A stretch of 64,000 bases of DNA from Acidovorax soli (GCF_014207955.1 NZ_JACHLK010000001.1:1-64000), one strand, 5' to 3'. Positions 35,510 through 44,179 are shown, numbered from the stretch's first letter. Notes: generated by a model from the sequence alone, not told the origin. Made by a program: numbers and translations.

Positions 35510-36637
35510 TCAGATCCCGATGCTCTTGAAGGCGATGGCAAACAGCGCGTCCACGATGATGACCATGGTGATGGAGGTGACCACCGAGGCCGTGGTGCCC
35601 TCGCCCAGGCTCTGGGTGTTGGGTTTGACGCGCAGGCCCCAGTGGCAGCCGATGAGCGCGATGCAGGCGCCGAAGACCACCGACTTGGTCATGGCCAGGG
35701 TCAGGTTGCCCACCTTCACGGCGGCCGGCAGGGCCTGCACGAAGTAGGCGGGCGAGATGTCCATGGCGATGTCGGCCGCGAGCATGCCGCCGGCCAGCGC
35801 CGCCAGCGTGGTCCAGACGCTGATCAGCGGCATGGCCAGCGCCAGCGCCAGCGTGCGCGGCATCACCAGCCGAAAGCCGTGCGGGATGCCCATGACGCGC
35901 ATGGCGTCGAGCTCCTCGGTCACGCGCATCACGCCGATCTGCGCGGTGATGGACGACCCCGAACGCCCCGCCACCAGGATGGCCGCGAGCATGGGCCCGA
36001 GTTCGCGGATCAGCGAGATCCCGAGGATGTTGACGATGAAGGACTCGGCACCGAACTGGCGCAGCTGCAGCGACATCAGGTAGGCCAGCACCACCCCGAT
36101 CAGAAATCCGACCAGCGCCGTGATCGGCAGCGCCGTGGCCCCCATGCGGTACAGATGGCCCGACACATCGCGCCAGGGACCGCGCTGGGGCGCGCGCGCC
36201 AGGCGCAGCAGGTCCAGCACCAGCTGGCCCACCATCTGCAGCATGTGGCGCGCATGGTCCACGCCATGCAGCACCAGGAGCCCCAAGTGGTCCACCTCCT
36301 GGGCCAGGCGCCAGGGTTCGGGCGGCGGTGGCTCAGCCACGGTGAACCCGGCCACGCGCTCCAGGATGTCCCGCTGGATGTCGGTCGCCATCAGGCGCGC
36401 AGGCCAGGCACGGCCCCAGTGGTTCCACAGCAATTGCGCGCCCACGTGGTCCAGCCACTGCAGCTCGCGCAGGTCCCAGCCCAGCCCGGCAGTGGCCGGC
36501 TGCGCCTGGAGCTGGACGGACAAAGCCTTCCATTGCCTGCGTGTGCCCAGCTCGGCAGCCCCCCAGCGGCCATGCAGCAGCAGCCCCGGTCCTTCGGGGG
36601 TGTTGGTGCGGGCAATGCGCGGAGCTGGGTCGGTCAT
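35510..36637 (-). CDS. MlaE-like permease with fused N-terminal STAS-like domain
   Basis: The 375-residue protein has an N-terminal STAS-like domain of about 100 residues (LLLHGRWGAAELG, GLGWDLRELQWLDHVGAQLLWNHWG) fused to an MlaE-type permease (GFLIGVVLAYLMSLQLRQFGAESF, LGPMLAAILVAGRSGSSITAQIGVM, EELDAMRVMGIP). In E. coli the STAS protein MlaB is a separate subunit, so this gene combines MlaB- and MlaE-like parts, a fusion known from other proteobacteria. First gene of the MCE operon; the ATG at 36637 is preferred over the open frame extending to 36796. Confidence 0.9.
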   Translation of the reverse strand: MTDPAPRIARTNTPEGPGLLLHGRWGAAELGTRRQWKALSVQLQAQPATAGLGWDLRELQWLDHVGAQLLWNHWGRAWPARLMATDIQRDILERVAGFTVAEPPPPEPWRLAQEVDHLGLLVLHGVDHARHMLQMVGQLVLDLLRLARAPQRGPWRDVSGHLYRMGATALPITALVGFLIGVVLAYLMSLQLRQFGAESFIVNILGISLIRELGPMLAAILVAGRSGSSITAQIGVMRVTEELDAMRVMGIPHGFRLVMPRTLALALAMPLISVWTTLAALAGGMLAADIAMDISPAYFVQALPAAVKVGNLTLAMTKSVVFGACIALIGCHWGLRVKPNTQSLGEGTTASVVTSITMVIIVDALFAIAFKSIGI

Positions 36638-36746
36638 GGAACGGGCGGCGCAAGCCACCGGCAAGAGGGTAGGGGAAGCATGGTAGCGGAGCCGATGGCC
36701 CGCAGGTAGGACAAGCCCTCGCGTGCAAGCACGACACGGGCCCGAA

Positions 36747-36777
36747 TGCTTGCAATTATTATCAAATTGCTTGCAAT
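36747..36777. promoter_or_regulatory. Direct repeat and palindrome between MCE operon and GMC gene
   Basis: The 10-bp sequence TGCTTGCAAT occurs at 36747-36756 and again at 36768-36777, a 21-bp period, with a palindrome GCAATT-N7-AATTGC (36752-36770) between the copies. This A+T-rich patch in a divergent 279-bp promoter region looks like a regulator binding site; the regulator is unknown. Confidence 0.45.
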
Positions 36778-36916
36778 CGCAACCGCTGCAAGCCATGCGA
36801 GCTACAAACTTGCTAGCAAGCCGCGTTTACCCCCTCGACACCGCGGGCACGGTCCGCACAATGGCGCCGACCCCTCCGATCAACCTGCGCCAAGCCCTTG
36901 CCACACCGTATTTCCC

Positions 36917-38590
36917 ATGAGCGACACCACGTTTGACCACATCATCATCGGCGGCGGCACAGCGGGTGCCCTGCTGTGCAACCGCCTGAGCGCCGACGGC
37001 CGCAAGCGCGTGCTGCTCATCGAGGCGGGCCGCAAAGATGATTACCACTGGATACACATTCCCGTGGGCTACCTGTATTGCATTGGCAACCCGCGCACCG
37101 ACTGGCTCTACAACACCGAGCCCGACGCGGGCCTGAACGGCCGCACCCTGCGCTACCCGCGCGGCAAGACGCTGGGCGGCTGCAGCAGCATCAACGGCAT
37201 GATCTACATGCGCGGCCAGGCGCGCGACTACGACCAGTGGGCCGAACTCACCGGCGATGCGAGCTGGCGCTGGGACAACGCCCTGCCCTACTTCCGCCGC
37301 CACGAGGACCACTGGCGCCTGGACCAGCCCGGCGGCGTGAACGAGAACTTCAAGCGCCTGCATGGCAACAAGTCCACTGGCAGCACCGGCGAGTGGCGCG
37401 TGGAAAAACAGCGCCTGCGCTGGGACGTGCTGGACGCGTTTTCCAAGGCGGCGCAACAGGCCGGCATCCCGGCCACCGACGACTTCAATGGCGGCAGCAA
37501 CGAGGGCGTGGGCTATTTCGAGGTCAACCAGAAGAGCGGCTGGCGCTGGAACACGGCCAAGGCCTTTCTGCGACCCACCTGCTATGGCCGGCCCAACTTC
37601 GAGATGTGGACCAACGCCCATGCCACCAAGCTCCTCATCGAGACCCAGCCGGACGGCACGCGCCGCTGCACCGGCGTGCAGGTGTGGGACGGGCACGAGA
37701 TGGTGACCGCCCACGCCACCGGCGAGGTGATCCTGAGCGCGGGCGCGATCAACTCGCCCCAGCTGCTGCAGCTGTCGGGCATCGGCCCGGCCGCATTGCT
37801 CCAGCGACATGGCATCGGCGTGGTGCAGGACCTGCCCGGAGTGGGCGCCAACCTGCAGGACCACCTGCAGATCCGTGCGGTGTTCAAGGTCAACGGTGTG
37901 CCCACGCTCAACACCATGGCCAACTCGCTCTGGGGCAAGGCCAAGATCGGCATGGAATACGCGATGAAGCGCAGCGGCCCGATGAGCATGGCGCCCTCGC
38001 AGCTCGGCGCCTTCACGCGCAGCGATCCGAACCAGCCCTGGCCCAACATCGAATACCACGTGCAGCCGCTGTCGCTCGATGCCTTCGGCGAGCCGCTGCA
38101 CAGCTTTCCGGCCTTCACGGCCAGCGTCTGCAACCTCAACCCCACGAGCCGCGGCACGGTGCAGATCAAGAGTGCCGACTTCCGGGCCGCACCGGCCATC
38201 GCGCCCAACTACCTGAGCACCCCCGAAGACCGCCAGGTGGCCGCCGACAGCCTGCGCGTCACGCGCCGCATCGTCGCCCAGCCCGCGCTGGCCGCCTACC
38301 AGCCCGAGGAATGGAAGCCCGGCGTGCAGTTCGAGAGCGACGAGGACCTGGCGCGCCTGGCCGGCGACATCGCCACCACCATCTTCCACCCCGTGGGCAC
38401 GACGCGCATGGGCCGGGCAGACGACCCGATGGCCGTGCTCGACCCGCAACTGCGGGTGCGTGGCATCGCCGGCCTGCGCGTGGTGGATGCCGGCGCCATG
38501 CCCACCATCACCAGCGGCAACACCAACTCACCCACGCTCATGCTGGCCGAGAAGGCAGCCGAATGGATACTGGCGGCGCAGAGGGCATGA
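36917..38590 (+). CDS. GMC family FAD-dependent oxidoreductase (choline dehydrogenase-like)
   Basis: The 557-residue flavoenzyme has the dinucleotide-binding motif IIIGGGTAGALLCNRLS near residue 9, the GMC signature 1 around GKTLGGCSSINGMIYMRGQ near 82, signature 2 GAINSPQLLQLSGIGP near 275, and a C-terminal active site with the His of HPVGTTRMG and the Asn of SGNTNSPT. Such enzymes oxidise alcohols; the substrate cannot be assigned, and no betaine aldehyde dehydrogenase or alkane genes are near. The ATG at 36917 is 7 residues before the FAD motif, so the open extension upstream is rejected. Gene is divergent from the MCE operon. Confidence 0.92.
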   Translation: MSDTTFDHIIIGGGTAGALLCNRLSADGRKRVLLIEAGRKDDYHWIHIPVGYLYCIGNPRTDWLYNTEPDAGLNGRTLRYPRGKTLGGCSSINGMIYMRGQARDYDQWAELTGDASWRWDNALPYFRRHEDHWRLDQPGGVNENFKRLHGNKSTGSTGEWRVEKQRLRWDVLDAFSKAAQQAGIPATDDFNGGSNEGVGYFEVNQKSGWRWNTAKAFLRPTCYGRPNFEMWTNAHATKLLIETQPDGTRRCTGVQVWDGHEMVTAHATGEVILSAGAINSPQLLQLSGIGPAALLQRHGIGVVQDLPGVGANLQDHLQIRAVFKVNGVPTLNTMANSLWGKAKIGMEYAMKRSGPMSMAPSQLGAFTRSDPNQPWPNIEYHVQPLSLDAFGEPLHSFPAFTASVCNLNPTSRGTVQIKSADFRAAPAIAPNYLSTPEDRQVAADSLRVTRRIVAQPALAAYQPEEWKPGVQFESDEDLARLAGDIATTIFHPVGTTRMGRADDPMAVLDPQLRVRGIAGLRVVDAGAMPTITSGNTNSPTLMLAEKAAEWILAAQRA

Positions 38591-38600
38591 GCCCTCTCGT

Positions 38601-38924
38601 TCAGCGGATGCCTCCCACGTAGCGCGGGATTTCGGCCACCGGCTCCGGCACCAGGCGCTGGCGCACGGCCTGGCTGGCGGTTTCCAGCAGGGGGCGGCGC
38701 TGCGGCGCGGGGGCCGGCGCATGCACGGCCTGGTCGAGCCGGTCCGCCCATTCGGCGAGTTCGGGCACCCCGTCATCCAGCGCATGCTGGCGCGCGAAGC
38801 GCACGACCTCCAGCGCATACTCGGCGTTGACCGCCATCCACTCGGTGTCGGTCACACGGCCGGTCTTGCGGCGCAGCAGCACGTGCAGGTGCGCTGCGAT
38901 GGCGAGTTTGTCGCTGTCCTGCAT
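38601..38924 (-). CDS. Small hypothetical cytoplasmic protein downstream of amt
   Basis: The 107-residue protein is not recognised. It starts MQDSDKLAIAAHLHVLLRRKTGRVTDTEWM, is predicted mainly helical, soluble, and has no signal peptide. The ATG at 38924 has GGAG about 10 nt upstream. The gene follows the ammonium-transporter gene by 13 nt on the same strand, where glnK would usually be found upstream instead; it shows no PII T-loop, so it is not a PII protein. Confidence 0.72.
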   Translation of the reverse strand: MQDSDKLAIAAHLHVLLRRKTGRVTDTEWMAVNAEYALEVVRFARQHALDDGVPELAEWADRLDQAVHAPAPAPQRRPLLETASQAVRQRLVPEPVAEIPRYVGGIR

Positions 38925-38937
38925 GGTGGCTTGCTCC

Positions 38938-40311
38938 TCATTGGCCAAGTCGTTCCCGGTGCTGTGCAATATCCAGGCCCGTCTGCTCGCTCTGCTCGTC
39001 CACACGCAGGCCGAGCACCAGGTTGGTGATCCACAGCAGCAGCGCCGTGCCCACCAGGCTGAACAGCATCACGGCGCCCACGCCGATGGCCTGGGTCCAC
39101 AGGCTGCCCGCCACGCCGCCCACACTGCGGCTGGCCAGCACCCCCGTGAGCAGCGAGCCCACGATGCCGCCAATGCCGTGCACGCCGAAGACGTCCAGGG
39201 AGTCATCGGCGCGCAGCAGGCGCTTGAGCCCCGTCGCGCCCCAGTAGCAGGCCAGGCCGGCCACCAGGCCGATGACCACGGCCGAGCGCAGGGTGACGAA
39301 GCCGGCTGCGGGCGTGATGGCCACCAACCCGGCCACCAGGCCCGAGCACAGGCCCAGCAGGGACGGGCGCCCGCGCATGACGGCCTCGCCCAGCATCCAG
39401 GACAGCGCACCCGCCGCGGCCGCCACATGGGTGACCGCCATGGCCAGGCCCGCCCGGCCATCGGCCGCCACGGCCGAGCCCGCATTGAAGCCGAACCAGC
39501 CCACCCAGAGCATGCCCGCCCCCACCATGGTCAGTGCCAGGCTGTAAGGCTCGAAGGGTTCGCGCCCATAGCCGCTGCGCCGCCCGAGGAACCAGGCGCA
39601 CACCAGGCCCGCCACACCTGCGTTCACGTGCACCACCGAGCCCCCGGCAAAGTCGAGCGCGCCCATCTGCGCGAGCCAGCCGCCCGGCTCCCAGACCCAG
39701 TGCGCAATGGGGGCATAGATGAACACCGTCCACAGGCCGATGAACAGCAGCATCGCGGAAAAGCGCATGCGCTCGACAAAAGCGCCCACCAGCAGCGCCG
39801 CCGTGATGATCGCAAAGCTCAGCTGGAACATGGCATAGACCGATTCGGGAATGGCCGGCGCCACATGGCTCACCGCCAGCTTGCCGGCCGCCAGCTGGAA
39901 ATCCAGCCCCGCGAAGCCCATGCGCTCGGTGCCGCCCAGCCAGGCACTGCCCGGCGTGAAGGCCCAGGAGTAACCGACCGCAAACCACAGCAGGCTGACC
40001 AGGGCCGCAATGGCCACCACGCTGGCCATGGTGTTGAGCACGTTCTTTCGGCGCACCATGCCGGCATAGAACAAGGCGATGCCCGGCAGCGTCATGAGCA
40101 GCACCAGCGCCGTCGAGGTCATCATCCAGGCAGTGTCGGCGGCACTGATGTTTTCCTTGGCCACCAGGCCGGGGCGAACCAGGGGAGCGGCGGCAGCGGC
40201 AGCGGCCGATGCGGCGGTTTCGGGAGCAGGGGCCTGCGCCCAGGCTGCTGCACTACAAAGCCCGAGGCACAAGGCCACGACCGCGACGAACCCATGGATG
40301 ACTGCCCGCAT
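38938..40311 (-). CDS. amtB: Ammonium transporter (Amt family)
   Basis: The 457-residue protein has a cleavable signal (VVALCLGLCSAAAWAQA), an Ala-rich linker, and 11 transmembrane helices with Amt hallmarks: MTLPGIALFYAGMVRRKNVL near residue 72, DFAGGSVVHVNAGVAGLV near 220, and GVHGIGGIVGSLLTG near 375 with the pore histidines. It conducts ammonium into the cell. There is no glnK next to it, unlike the usual glnK-amtB pair. The upstream region carries a sigma-54-type promoter and NtrC-type sites, so expression is expected under nitrogen limitation. Confidence 0.95.
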   Translation of the reverse strand: MRAVIHGFVAVVALCLGLCSAAAWAQAPAPETAASAAAAAAAPLVRPGLVAKENISAADTAWMMTSTALVLLMTLPGIALFYAGMVRRKNVLNTMASVVAIAALVSLLWFAVGYSWAFTPGSAWLGGTERMGFAGLDFQLAAGKLAVSHVAPAIPESVYAMFQLSFAIITAALLVGAFVERMRFSAMLLFIGLWTVFIYAPIAHWVWEPGGWLAQMGALDFAGGSVVHVNAGVAGLVCAWFLGRRSGYGREPFEPYSLALTMVGAGMLWVGWFGFNAGSAVAADGRAGLAMAVTHVAAAAGALSWMLGEAVMRGRPSLLGLCSGLVAGLVAITPAAGFVTLRSAVVIGLVAGLACYWGATGLKRLLRADDSLDVFGVHGIGGIVGSLLTGVLASRSVGGVAGSLWTQAIGVGAVMLFSLVGTALLLWITNLVLGLRVDEQSEQTGLDIAQHRERLGQ

Positions 40312-40350
40312 CTGGAAGCTCCCTTTTCGCAATTTGTTACAGCGCACAAC

Positions 40351-40365
40351 GCACAAGGCATGCCA
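40351..40365 (-). promoter_or_regulatory. Predicted sigma-54 promoter of amt
   Basis: On the minus strand TGGCATGCCTTGTGC fits the -24/-12 consensus, with GG and GC separated by exactly 10 nt and TGGCA in the -24 element. The predicted start is near 40340, about 28 nt before the amt start codon. Together with the NtrC-type site about 100 nt further upstream the arrangement is typical for nitrogen-regulated ammonium transport. Confidence 0.65.
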
Positions 40366-40444
40366 AGCAAAAAACCGCATTTGGGGCAGACCAGGCCGGT
40401 CTCTGGCCGGTTTGCTCCCCCAAATGGGGGCGGGAAACCCCCAA

Positions 40445-40461
40445 TGCACCAAGCGGGTGCC
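40445..40461. promoter_or_regulatory. NtrC-type enhancer site
   Basis: TGCACC-N5-GGTGCC matches the NtrC consensus TGCACC-N5-GGTGCA at all but the last base. It lies about 80-110 nt upstream of the predicted sigma-54 promoter. A weaker copy, AGCACC-N6-GGTGCA, is at 40548-40565. Confidence 0.7.
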
Positions 40462-40576
40462 GCCGTTACAGTACCGTCACTCGAAAGCGCGCCCCGGTGT
40501 GCTGGACGAGGGGCCGAGGAGACATCCCTACAAGCACAACCGAACAAAGCACCCAGCGAGGTGCACCCCCTTTCCA

Positions 40577-40603
40577 GGCGCTGGCGATCCCAGCGCCTTT
40601 TTT
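40577..40603 (+). terminator. Intrinsic terminator ahead of TSUP gene
   Basis: GGCGCTGG and CCAGCGCC form a perfect 8-bp stem with a 5-nt loop, followed by six T. It lies 64 nt before the TSUP start on the same strand, so it must end an upstream transcript: either a short RNA or an attenuated leader. No ORF is visible before it. Confidence 0.75.
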
Positions 40604-40666
40604 ATGCCCGCAACGCAGGCCGTTCCGCTAGCAAAAGCGTAGCTGGCGAGGTGCGACAATCAAGGG

Positions 40667-41425
40667 ATGGAATGGATTTTCATCACCCTCGCTTCGCTGC
40701 TCGCCGGTTTTGTGGATGCCATCGTGGGTGGGGGCGGCCTGGTCATGGTGCCGGCCCTGTTCGCGGCATTTCCCAGCGCCGCGCCCGCCACGCTGCTGGG
40801 CACGAACAAAGCCGCCGGTGTCTGGGGCACGGCCATGGCCACCTGGCAATACAGCCGCCGCGTGCAGATGCGCTGGAGCGCCCTGCTGCCCGCTGCCGCG
40901 GCGGGCTTTGCCGGCTCGTTCGCCGGGGCCTGGGCCGTCACCGTGGTATCGCCCGACTTTCTGCGCCGGCTGCTGCCGCTGGTGCTGCTGGCCGTGCTGG
41001 CCTATACCCTGGCCAAGAAGGACATGGGCCGCCACCATGCTCCCCGCTTCCACGGCAGCGCCGAAACCGTGGCCGCCTGCCTGGTCGGCCTGGCCATCGG
41101 CTTCTATGACGGCTTCTTCGGCCCGGGCACGGGCAGTTTCTTCGTCTTTCTGTTCGTGCGCTGGCTGGGCTACGACTTTCTCAACGCCTCGGCCTCGGCC
41201 AAGCTGCTCAACACGGCCACGAATGTGGCGGCCATCGCCCTGTTCGCGGCCAAGGGCCATGTCTGGTGGCACTTTGCGGTCACCCTGGCGGTGGCCAATG
41301 TGGTGGGCAGCCTGATCGGCACGCACATGGCACTCAAGCATGGTGCGGGCTTCGTGCGGGGCATCTTCATCGTGGTGGTCGGGGCCCTGATCCTCAAGAC
41401 CGGTTACGACGCCTTCCTGCGCTGA
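40667..41425 (+). CDS. TSUP/TauE-SafE family membrane permease (YfcA-like)
   Basis: The 252-residue protein has about eight hydrophobic helices and the TSUP family motifs: GFVDAIVGGGGLVMVPAL near residue 15 and the internally repeated IGFYDGFFGPGTGSFFVFLFV near 145. The family exports or imports small anions, often sulfur compounds; the substrate of YfcA-like members is unknown. It is divergent from amt and preceded by an intrinsic terminator. Repeat copy C follows its stop codon. Confidence 0.9.
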   Translation: MEWIFITLASLLAGFVDAIVGGGGLVMVPALFAAFPSAAPATLLGTNKAAGVWGTAMATWQYSRRVQMRWSALLPAAAAGFAGSFAGAWAVTVVSPDFLRRLLPLVLLAVLAYTLAKKDMGRHHAPRFHGSAETVAACLVGLAIGFYDGFFGPGTGSFFVFLFVRWLGYDFLNASASAKLLNTATNVAAIALFAAKGHVWWHFAVTLAVANVVGSLIGTHMALKHGAGFVRGIFIVVVGALILKTGYDAFLR

Positions 41426-41442
41426 AGCGCAAGGTGATGAAA

Positions 41443-41575
41443 CACCCCCTGAGGCGCTTCGCGCCTTCACCCCTCTCTCGCATTGCTGCGCAATGCGGGA
41501 GGGGGACGCCCCCAGCGCGGCGGGGCGGCCCTTGCGCGGAGACACTGGCATGGGTCGCGCCAGTGTCATGGGCCG
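41443..41575 (+). repeat. Post-stop-codon interspersed repeat, copy C
   Basis: It begins about 17 nt after the TSUP stop codon, on the same strand, with CACCCCCTGAGGCGCTTCGCGCC. The long hairpin has diverged inner arms (CGCATTG and CAATGCG) but keeps the outer CCCCTCT/GGAGGGG-type arms, a compensated change that suggests the structure is under selection. Then CAGCGCGGCGGGGCGGCCCTTGCGC and an extra inverted repeat ACACTGGC/GCCAGTGT (41541-41568). Confidence 0.85.
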
Positions 41576-41802
41576 CTAACGGTGCGCAGGGCCAGAGATA
41601 ACTGAAAGAGGTACGCCCGCGCGCTACCAGTGCGGCAGCCGGTTGGGGAGTCGCCTCTAAAACCTGTTGTGAATTGGCATACAACCGGCCTCACACGGCA
41701 TTTCGCGGTGGCGCCGGGAAAATTGCCTTCCCTATAATCGTGAACATTTCGTGACGCCAGACCTCGCAATCCGCGATGGCAGGCGCCGCATTCCCCCTCG
41801 TC

Positions 41803-41834
41803 TCCGGCCTGCTTACCCGCATGCCGGATTTTTT
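41803..41834 (+). promoter_or_regulatory. Possible attenuator in the amino-acid ABC operon leader
   Basis: TCCGGC (41803-41808) can pair with GCCGGA (41823-41828), followed by six T (41829-41834), 33 nt before the first gene. An alternative stem, GCAGGC (41779-41784) with GCCTGC (41807-41812), would use part of the first arm and prevent the terminator. This is the layout of a transcription attenuator. No convincing leader peptide was found and the stems are short. Confidence 0.4.
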
Positions 41835-41866
41835 GTACCTGAAATACCCCGTACAGGATCCATCCC

Positions 41867-42631
41867 ATGCAATTGTTCAAGGCTGTAGCCACCGCCCTCG
41901 CGCTCTGCGCCGCCTTCTCCGCCCAGGCCCGGACCCTGGATGAGGTGAAGAAGGACGGCAAGATCCTCATCGCGACCGAAGGACAGTTCGCACCCTTCAA
42001 CTTCTTCAACGGCACCACGCTGACCGGCTTCGAAGTGGAAACGGCCGAGCTCGTGGCCAAGAAGATGGGCCTCACGATCCAGTGGAAGACCCTGGGCTTC
42101 GACGCCCTGCTGACCGGCCTGCGCCAGGACCGCTGGGACCTGGTGATCGCCTCGCACGGCATCACCGAAGAGCGCGCCAAGGCCGTGACCTTCACCGAGC
42201 CCCACTACTGCTCGGGCGGCATGATCATCGCGATGGACCCGGCCATCAAGAGCGCCAAGGACCTGGCCGGCAAGGTGGTCGCCGTGCAGACCGGCACCAG
42301 CTACCTCGAGAACGTGCAGAAGGTCTCGTCGATCAAGGAGATGAAGAACTTCCCCACCGACGTGGATGCCCGCAGTGCCCTGAACTCGCGCCGCGTGGAC
42401 GTCTGGGTGACCGACCGCTTCGTGGCCAAGGCCGTGGCCGAGAAGAACCCCGGTGCCGGCTTCAAGCTCGGTGACATGCTGTTCATCGAGCGCATCGCCG
42501 CCGCCGTGGCCAAGGGCAACAGCTCGCTGGCCGCAGGCTGGAACAAGGCACTGGCCGAAGTGATGGCCGACGGCAGCTACGCCGCCCTGTCCAAGAAGTA
42601 CTTCAACGAAGACGTCCGCTGCACGAACTGA
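41867..42631 (+). CDS. Amino-acid ABC transporter substrate-binding protein
   Basis: The 254-residue periplasmic protein has a signal peptide ending SAQA (residue 22) and the family 3 solute-binding pattern: LIATEGQFAPFNFFNGTTLTGFEVE at the start of the mature protein, GLRQDRWDLVIASHGITEERAKAVTFTEPHY near 85, and VVAVQTGTSYLENV near 140. It should bind a polar amino acid. A Cys pair (Cys119 and the C-terminal Cys) may form a disulfide. It is the first gene of an operon with permease, ATPase and a porin. Confidence 0.92.
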   Translation: MQLFKAVATALALCAAFSAQARTLDEVKKDGKILIATEGQFAPFNFFNGTTLTGFEVETAELVAKKMGLTIQWKTLGFDALLTGLRQDRWDLVIASHGITEERAKAVTFTEPHYCSGGMIIAMDPAIKSAKDLAGKVVAVQTGTSYLENVQKVSSIKEMKNFPTDVDARSALNSRRVDVWVTDRFVAKAVAEKNPGAGFKLGDMLFIERIAAAVAKGNSSLAAGWNKALAEVMADGSYAALSKKYFNEDVRCTN

Positions 42632-42656
42632 CCCCAGGTCCTGAACGGGGTTTCCC

Positions 42657-43439
42657 ATGCTCACTGCCCTTTGGCCCGAGCGCTGGTCTCGCCAGCAGCG
42701 CAGCAACGCCACGCTCGTCTCGGCCGTCGTCCTGATGGTCCTGGCGCTGGCGCTGCTGGGCAAATTGCTCTCCTTCCTGCCCGATCCCATCGGGCCCAAC
42801 GCCCAGGCCTTCTCGGACGGCGCGCGCACCACGCTGTGGCTCACTCTGGTGAGCGGCAGCCTGGGCCTGGTGCTCGGCACCGGCGCCGCACTGGCGCGCA
42901 CCTCGCGCTTCGTGGCCGTGCGCTGGGTGGCCAGCTTCTACATCTGGGTCATCCGCGGCACGCCGCTGCTGGTGCAGATCCTGTTCGTCTACTTTGCACT
43001 GCCGGTGCTGGTGCCGGGCCTGAACCTGCCCGACTTCGCGGCCGCGGTGCTGGCCCTGGGACTGAACGTGGGCGCCTACAACGCCGAGGCCATCCGCGCC
43101 GGGCTGCTGGCCGTGCCGCGCGGCCAGACCGAGGCCGCCCGCGCGCTGGGCCTGGGCCGCATGCATGTCTTCCTGGACGTGGTGTTCCCGCAGGCCTTCA
43201 AGATCTCGCTGCCACCGCTCGTGAGCAACTTCGTGGCGCTGCTCAAGGATTCGTCGCTGGCCTATGCCATCGGCGTGGTGGAGCTGACCAACGTGGGCAA
43301 CCGCATCCAGTCGGCCACCTTCCAGCCCATTGCCACCCTGTCCACGGTGGCCATCACCTACCTGCTGCTGACCACCCTGGTGACCCAGATCTCGAATGCC
43401 GTGGAATACCGCTTCGACGTGGAAGGGCGCAACAAATGA
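42657..43439 (+). CDS. Amino-acid ABC transporter permease (HisM/HisQ type)
   Basis: The 260-residue inner-membrane protein has about five helices and the EAA loop [31 protein letters not shown] near residue 160 that contacts the ATPase, plus [22 protein letters not shown] near 97, typical of polar amino-acid permeases. It is a single permease, so a homodimer is likely. It begins 25 nt after the binding-protein gene and its stop overlaps the ATPase start (ATGA). Confidence 0.94.
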   Translation: MLTALWPERWSRQQRSNATLVSAVVLMVLALALLGKLLSFLPDPIGPNAQAFSDGARTTLWLTLVSGSLGLVLGTGAALARTSRFVAVRWVASFYIWVIRGTPLLVQILFVYFALPVLVPGLNLPDFAAAVLALGLNVGAYNAEAIRAGLLAVPRGQTEAARALGLGRMHVFLDVVFPQAFKISLPPLVSNFVALLKDSSLAYAIGVVELTNVGNRIQSATFQPIATLSTVAITYLLLTTLVTQISNAVEYRFDVEGRNK

Positions 43440-44179
43440 GCCGGCCTGCACCTTTCATCGTCGTCAAGCAGGTCTGCAAGTCCTTCGGCAGCCACCAGGT
43501 GCTGCGCGATGTCTCCACCGTGTTCAACACGGGCGAGGTCACCGTGATCATCGGCGCCTCGGGCTCGGGCAAGAGCACGCTGCTGCGCGCCATCAACCGC
43601 CTGGAGCCGCACGACAGCGGCAGCATCACCATCGGCGGCGAGCCGGTGGGCGACGACCAGCACACGCTGCAAAAGCAGCGCAGCGAGGTCGGCATGGTAT
43701 TCCAGCAGTTCAACCTGTTCGGCCACATGAGCGTGCTGGACAACGTGACGCTGGCGCCGCGGCGCATCCGCCGCACGCCGCGCGCGCAGGCCAACGAGCA
43801 GGCCATGGCCCTGCTGCGCCGCGTGGGCATGCAGGACCACGCGCACAAGTACCCCTGGCAGCTGTCGGGCGGCCAGCAGCAGCGCGTGGCGATCGCGCGC
43901 GCCCTGGCCATGCAGCCCAAGGTGATGCTGTTCGACGAGCCCACCTCGGCCCTGGACCCGGAAATGGTGCAGGAAGTGCTGGACGTGATGCGCGAGCTGG
44001 CCCGCGGCGGCATGACCATGATCGTCGTGACACACGAAATGGGCTTCGCGCGCGAGGTGTCCGACCGCGTGATGTTCTTCGACCAGGGGCGCATCGCACA
44101 CGATGCGCCACCTGCCGAGTTCTTCAGCAACCCCGCCAACGACCGCATCCGCGCCTTCATCGGCCGCATGGGTGCCTGA
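43436..44179 (+). CDS. Amino-acid ABC transporter ATP-binding protein (GlnQ type)
   Basis: The 247-residue ATPase has Walker [10 protein letters not shown] near residue 39, Q-loop [10 protein letters not shown] near 87, signature [15 protein letters not shown] near 142, Walker [15 protein letters not shown] near 163 and the H-loop VVTHEMGFA near 199, the standard GlnQ/HisP pattern. The ATG at 43436 overlaps the permease stop codon, so the proteins are translationally coupled. A longer open frame to 42671 is rejected because it overlaps the permease. Confidence 0.95.
   Translation: MSRPAPFIVVKQVCKSFGSHQVLRDVSTVFNTGEVTVIIGASGSGKSTLLRAINRLEPHDSGSITIGGEPVGDDQHTLQKQRSEVGMVFQQFNLFGHMSVLDNVTLAPRRIRRTPRAQANEQAMALLRRVGMQDHAHKYPWQLSGGQQQRVAIARALAMQPKVMLFDEPTSALDPEMVQEVLDVMRELARGGMTMIVVTHEMGFAREVSDRVMFFDQGRIAHDAPPAEFFSNPANDRIRAFIGRMGA

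Larger units (their letters stand above)
40312..40666. other. Divergent regulatory region between amt and TSUP genes
   Basis: This 355-bp region has no protein gene. It contains a predicted sigma-54 promoter for amt (40351-40365), an NtrC-type site (40445-40461), a second imperfect NtrC-like site (40548-40565), G/C-rich hairpins near 40415-40440, and a plus-strand intrinsic terminator (40577-40603) that ends something transcribed towards the TSUP gene. Confidence 0.7.
41426..41866. other. Intergenic region with repeat copy C and ABC operon leader
   Basis: The 441-bp region holds no supported gene. Its first third is repeat copy C. A perfect TATAAT (41733-41738) is the likely -10 of the ABC transporter operon, though no good -35 is spaced correctly. 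Downstream lies a leader with a hairpin plus T-run (41803-41834), described separately. Confidence 0.7.

Noticed and set aside
40122..40547. Minus-strand frame upstream of amt with a CPKCG segment resembling a zinc ribbon
   Set aside because: It overlaps the amt coding region in another frame and the regulatory region; no ribosome binding site and the match is only five residues.
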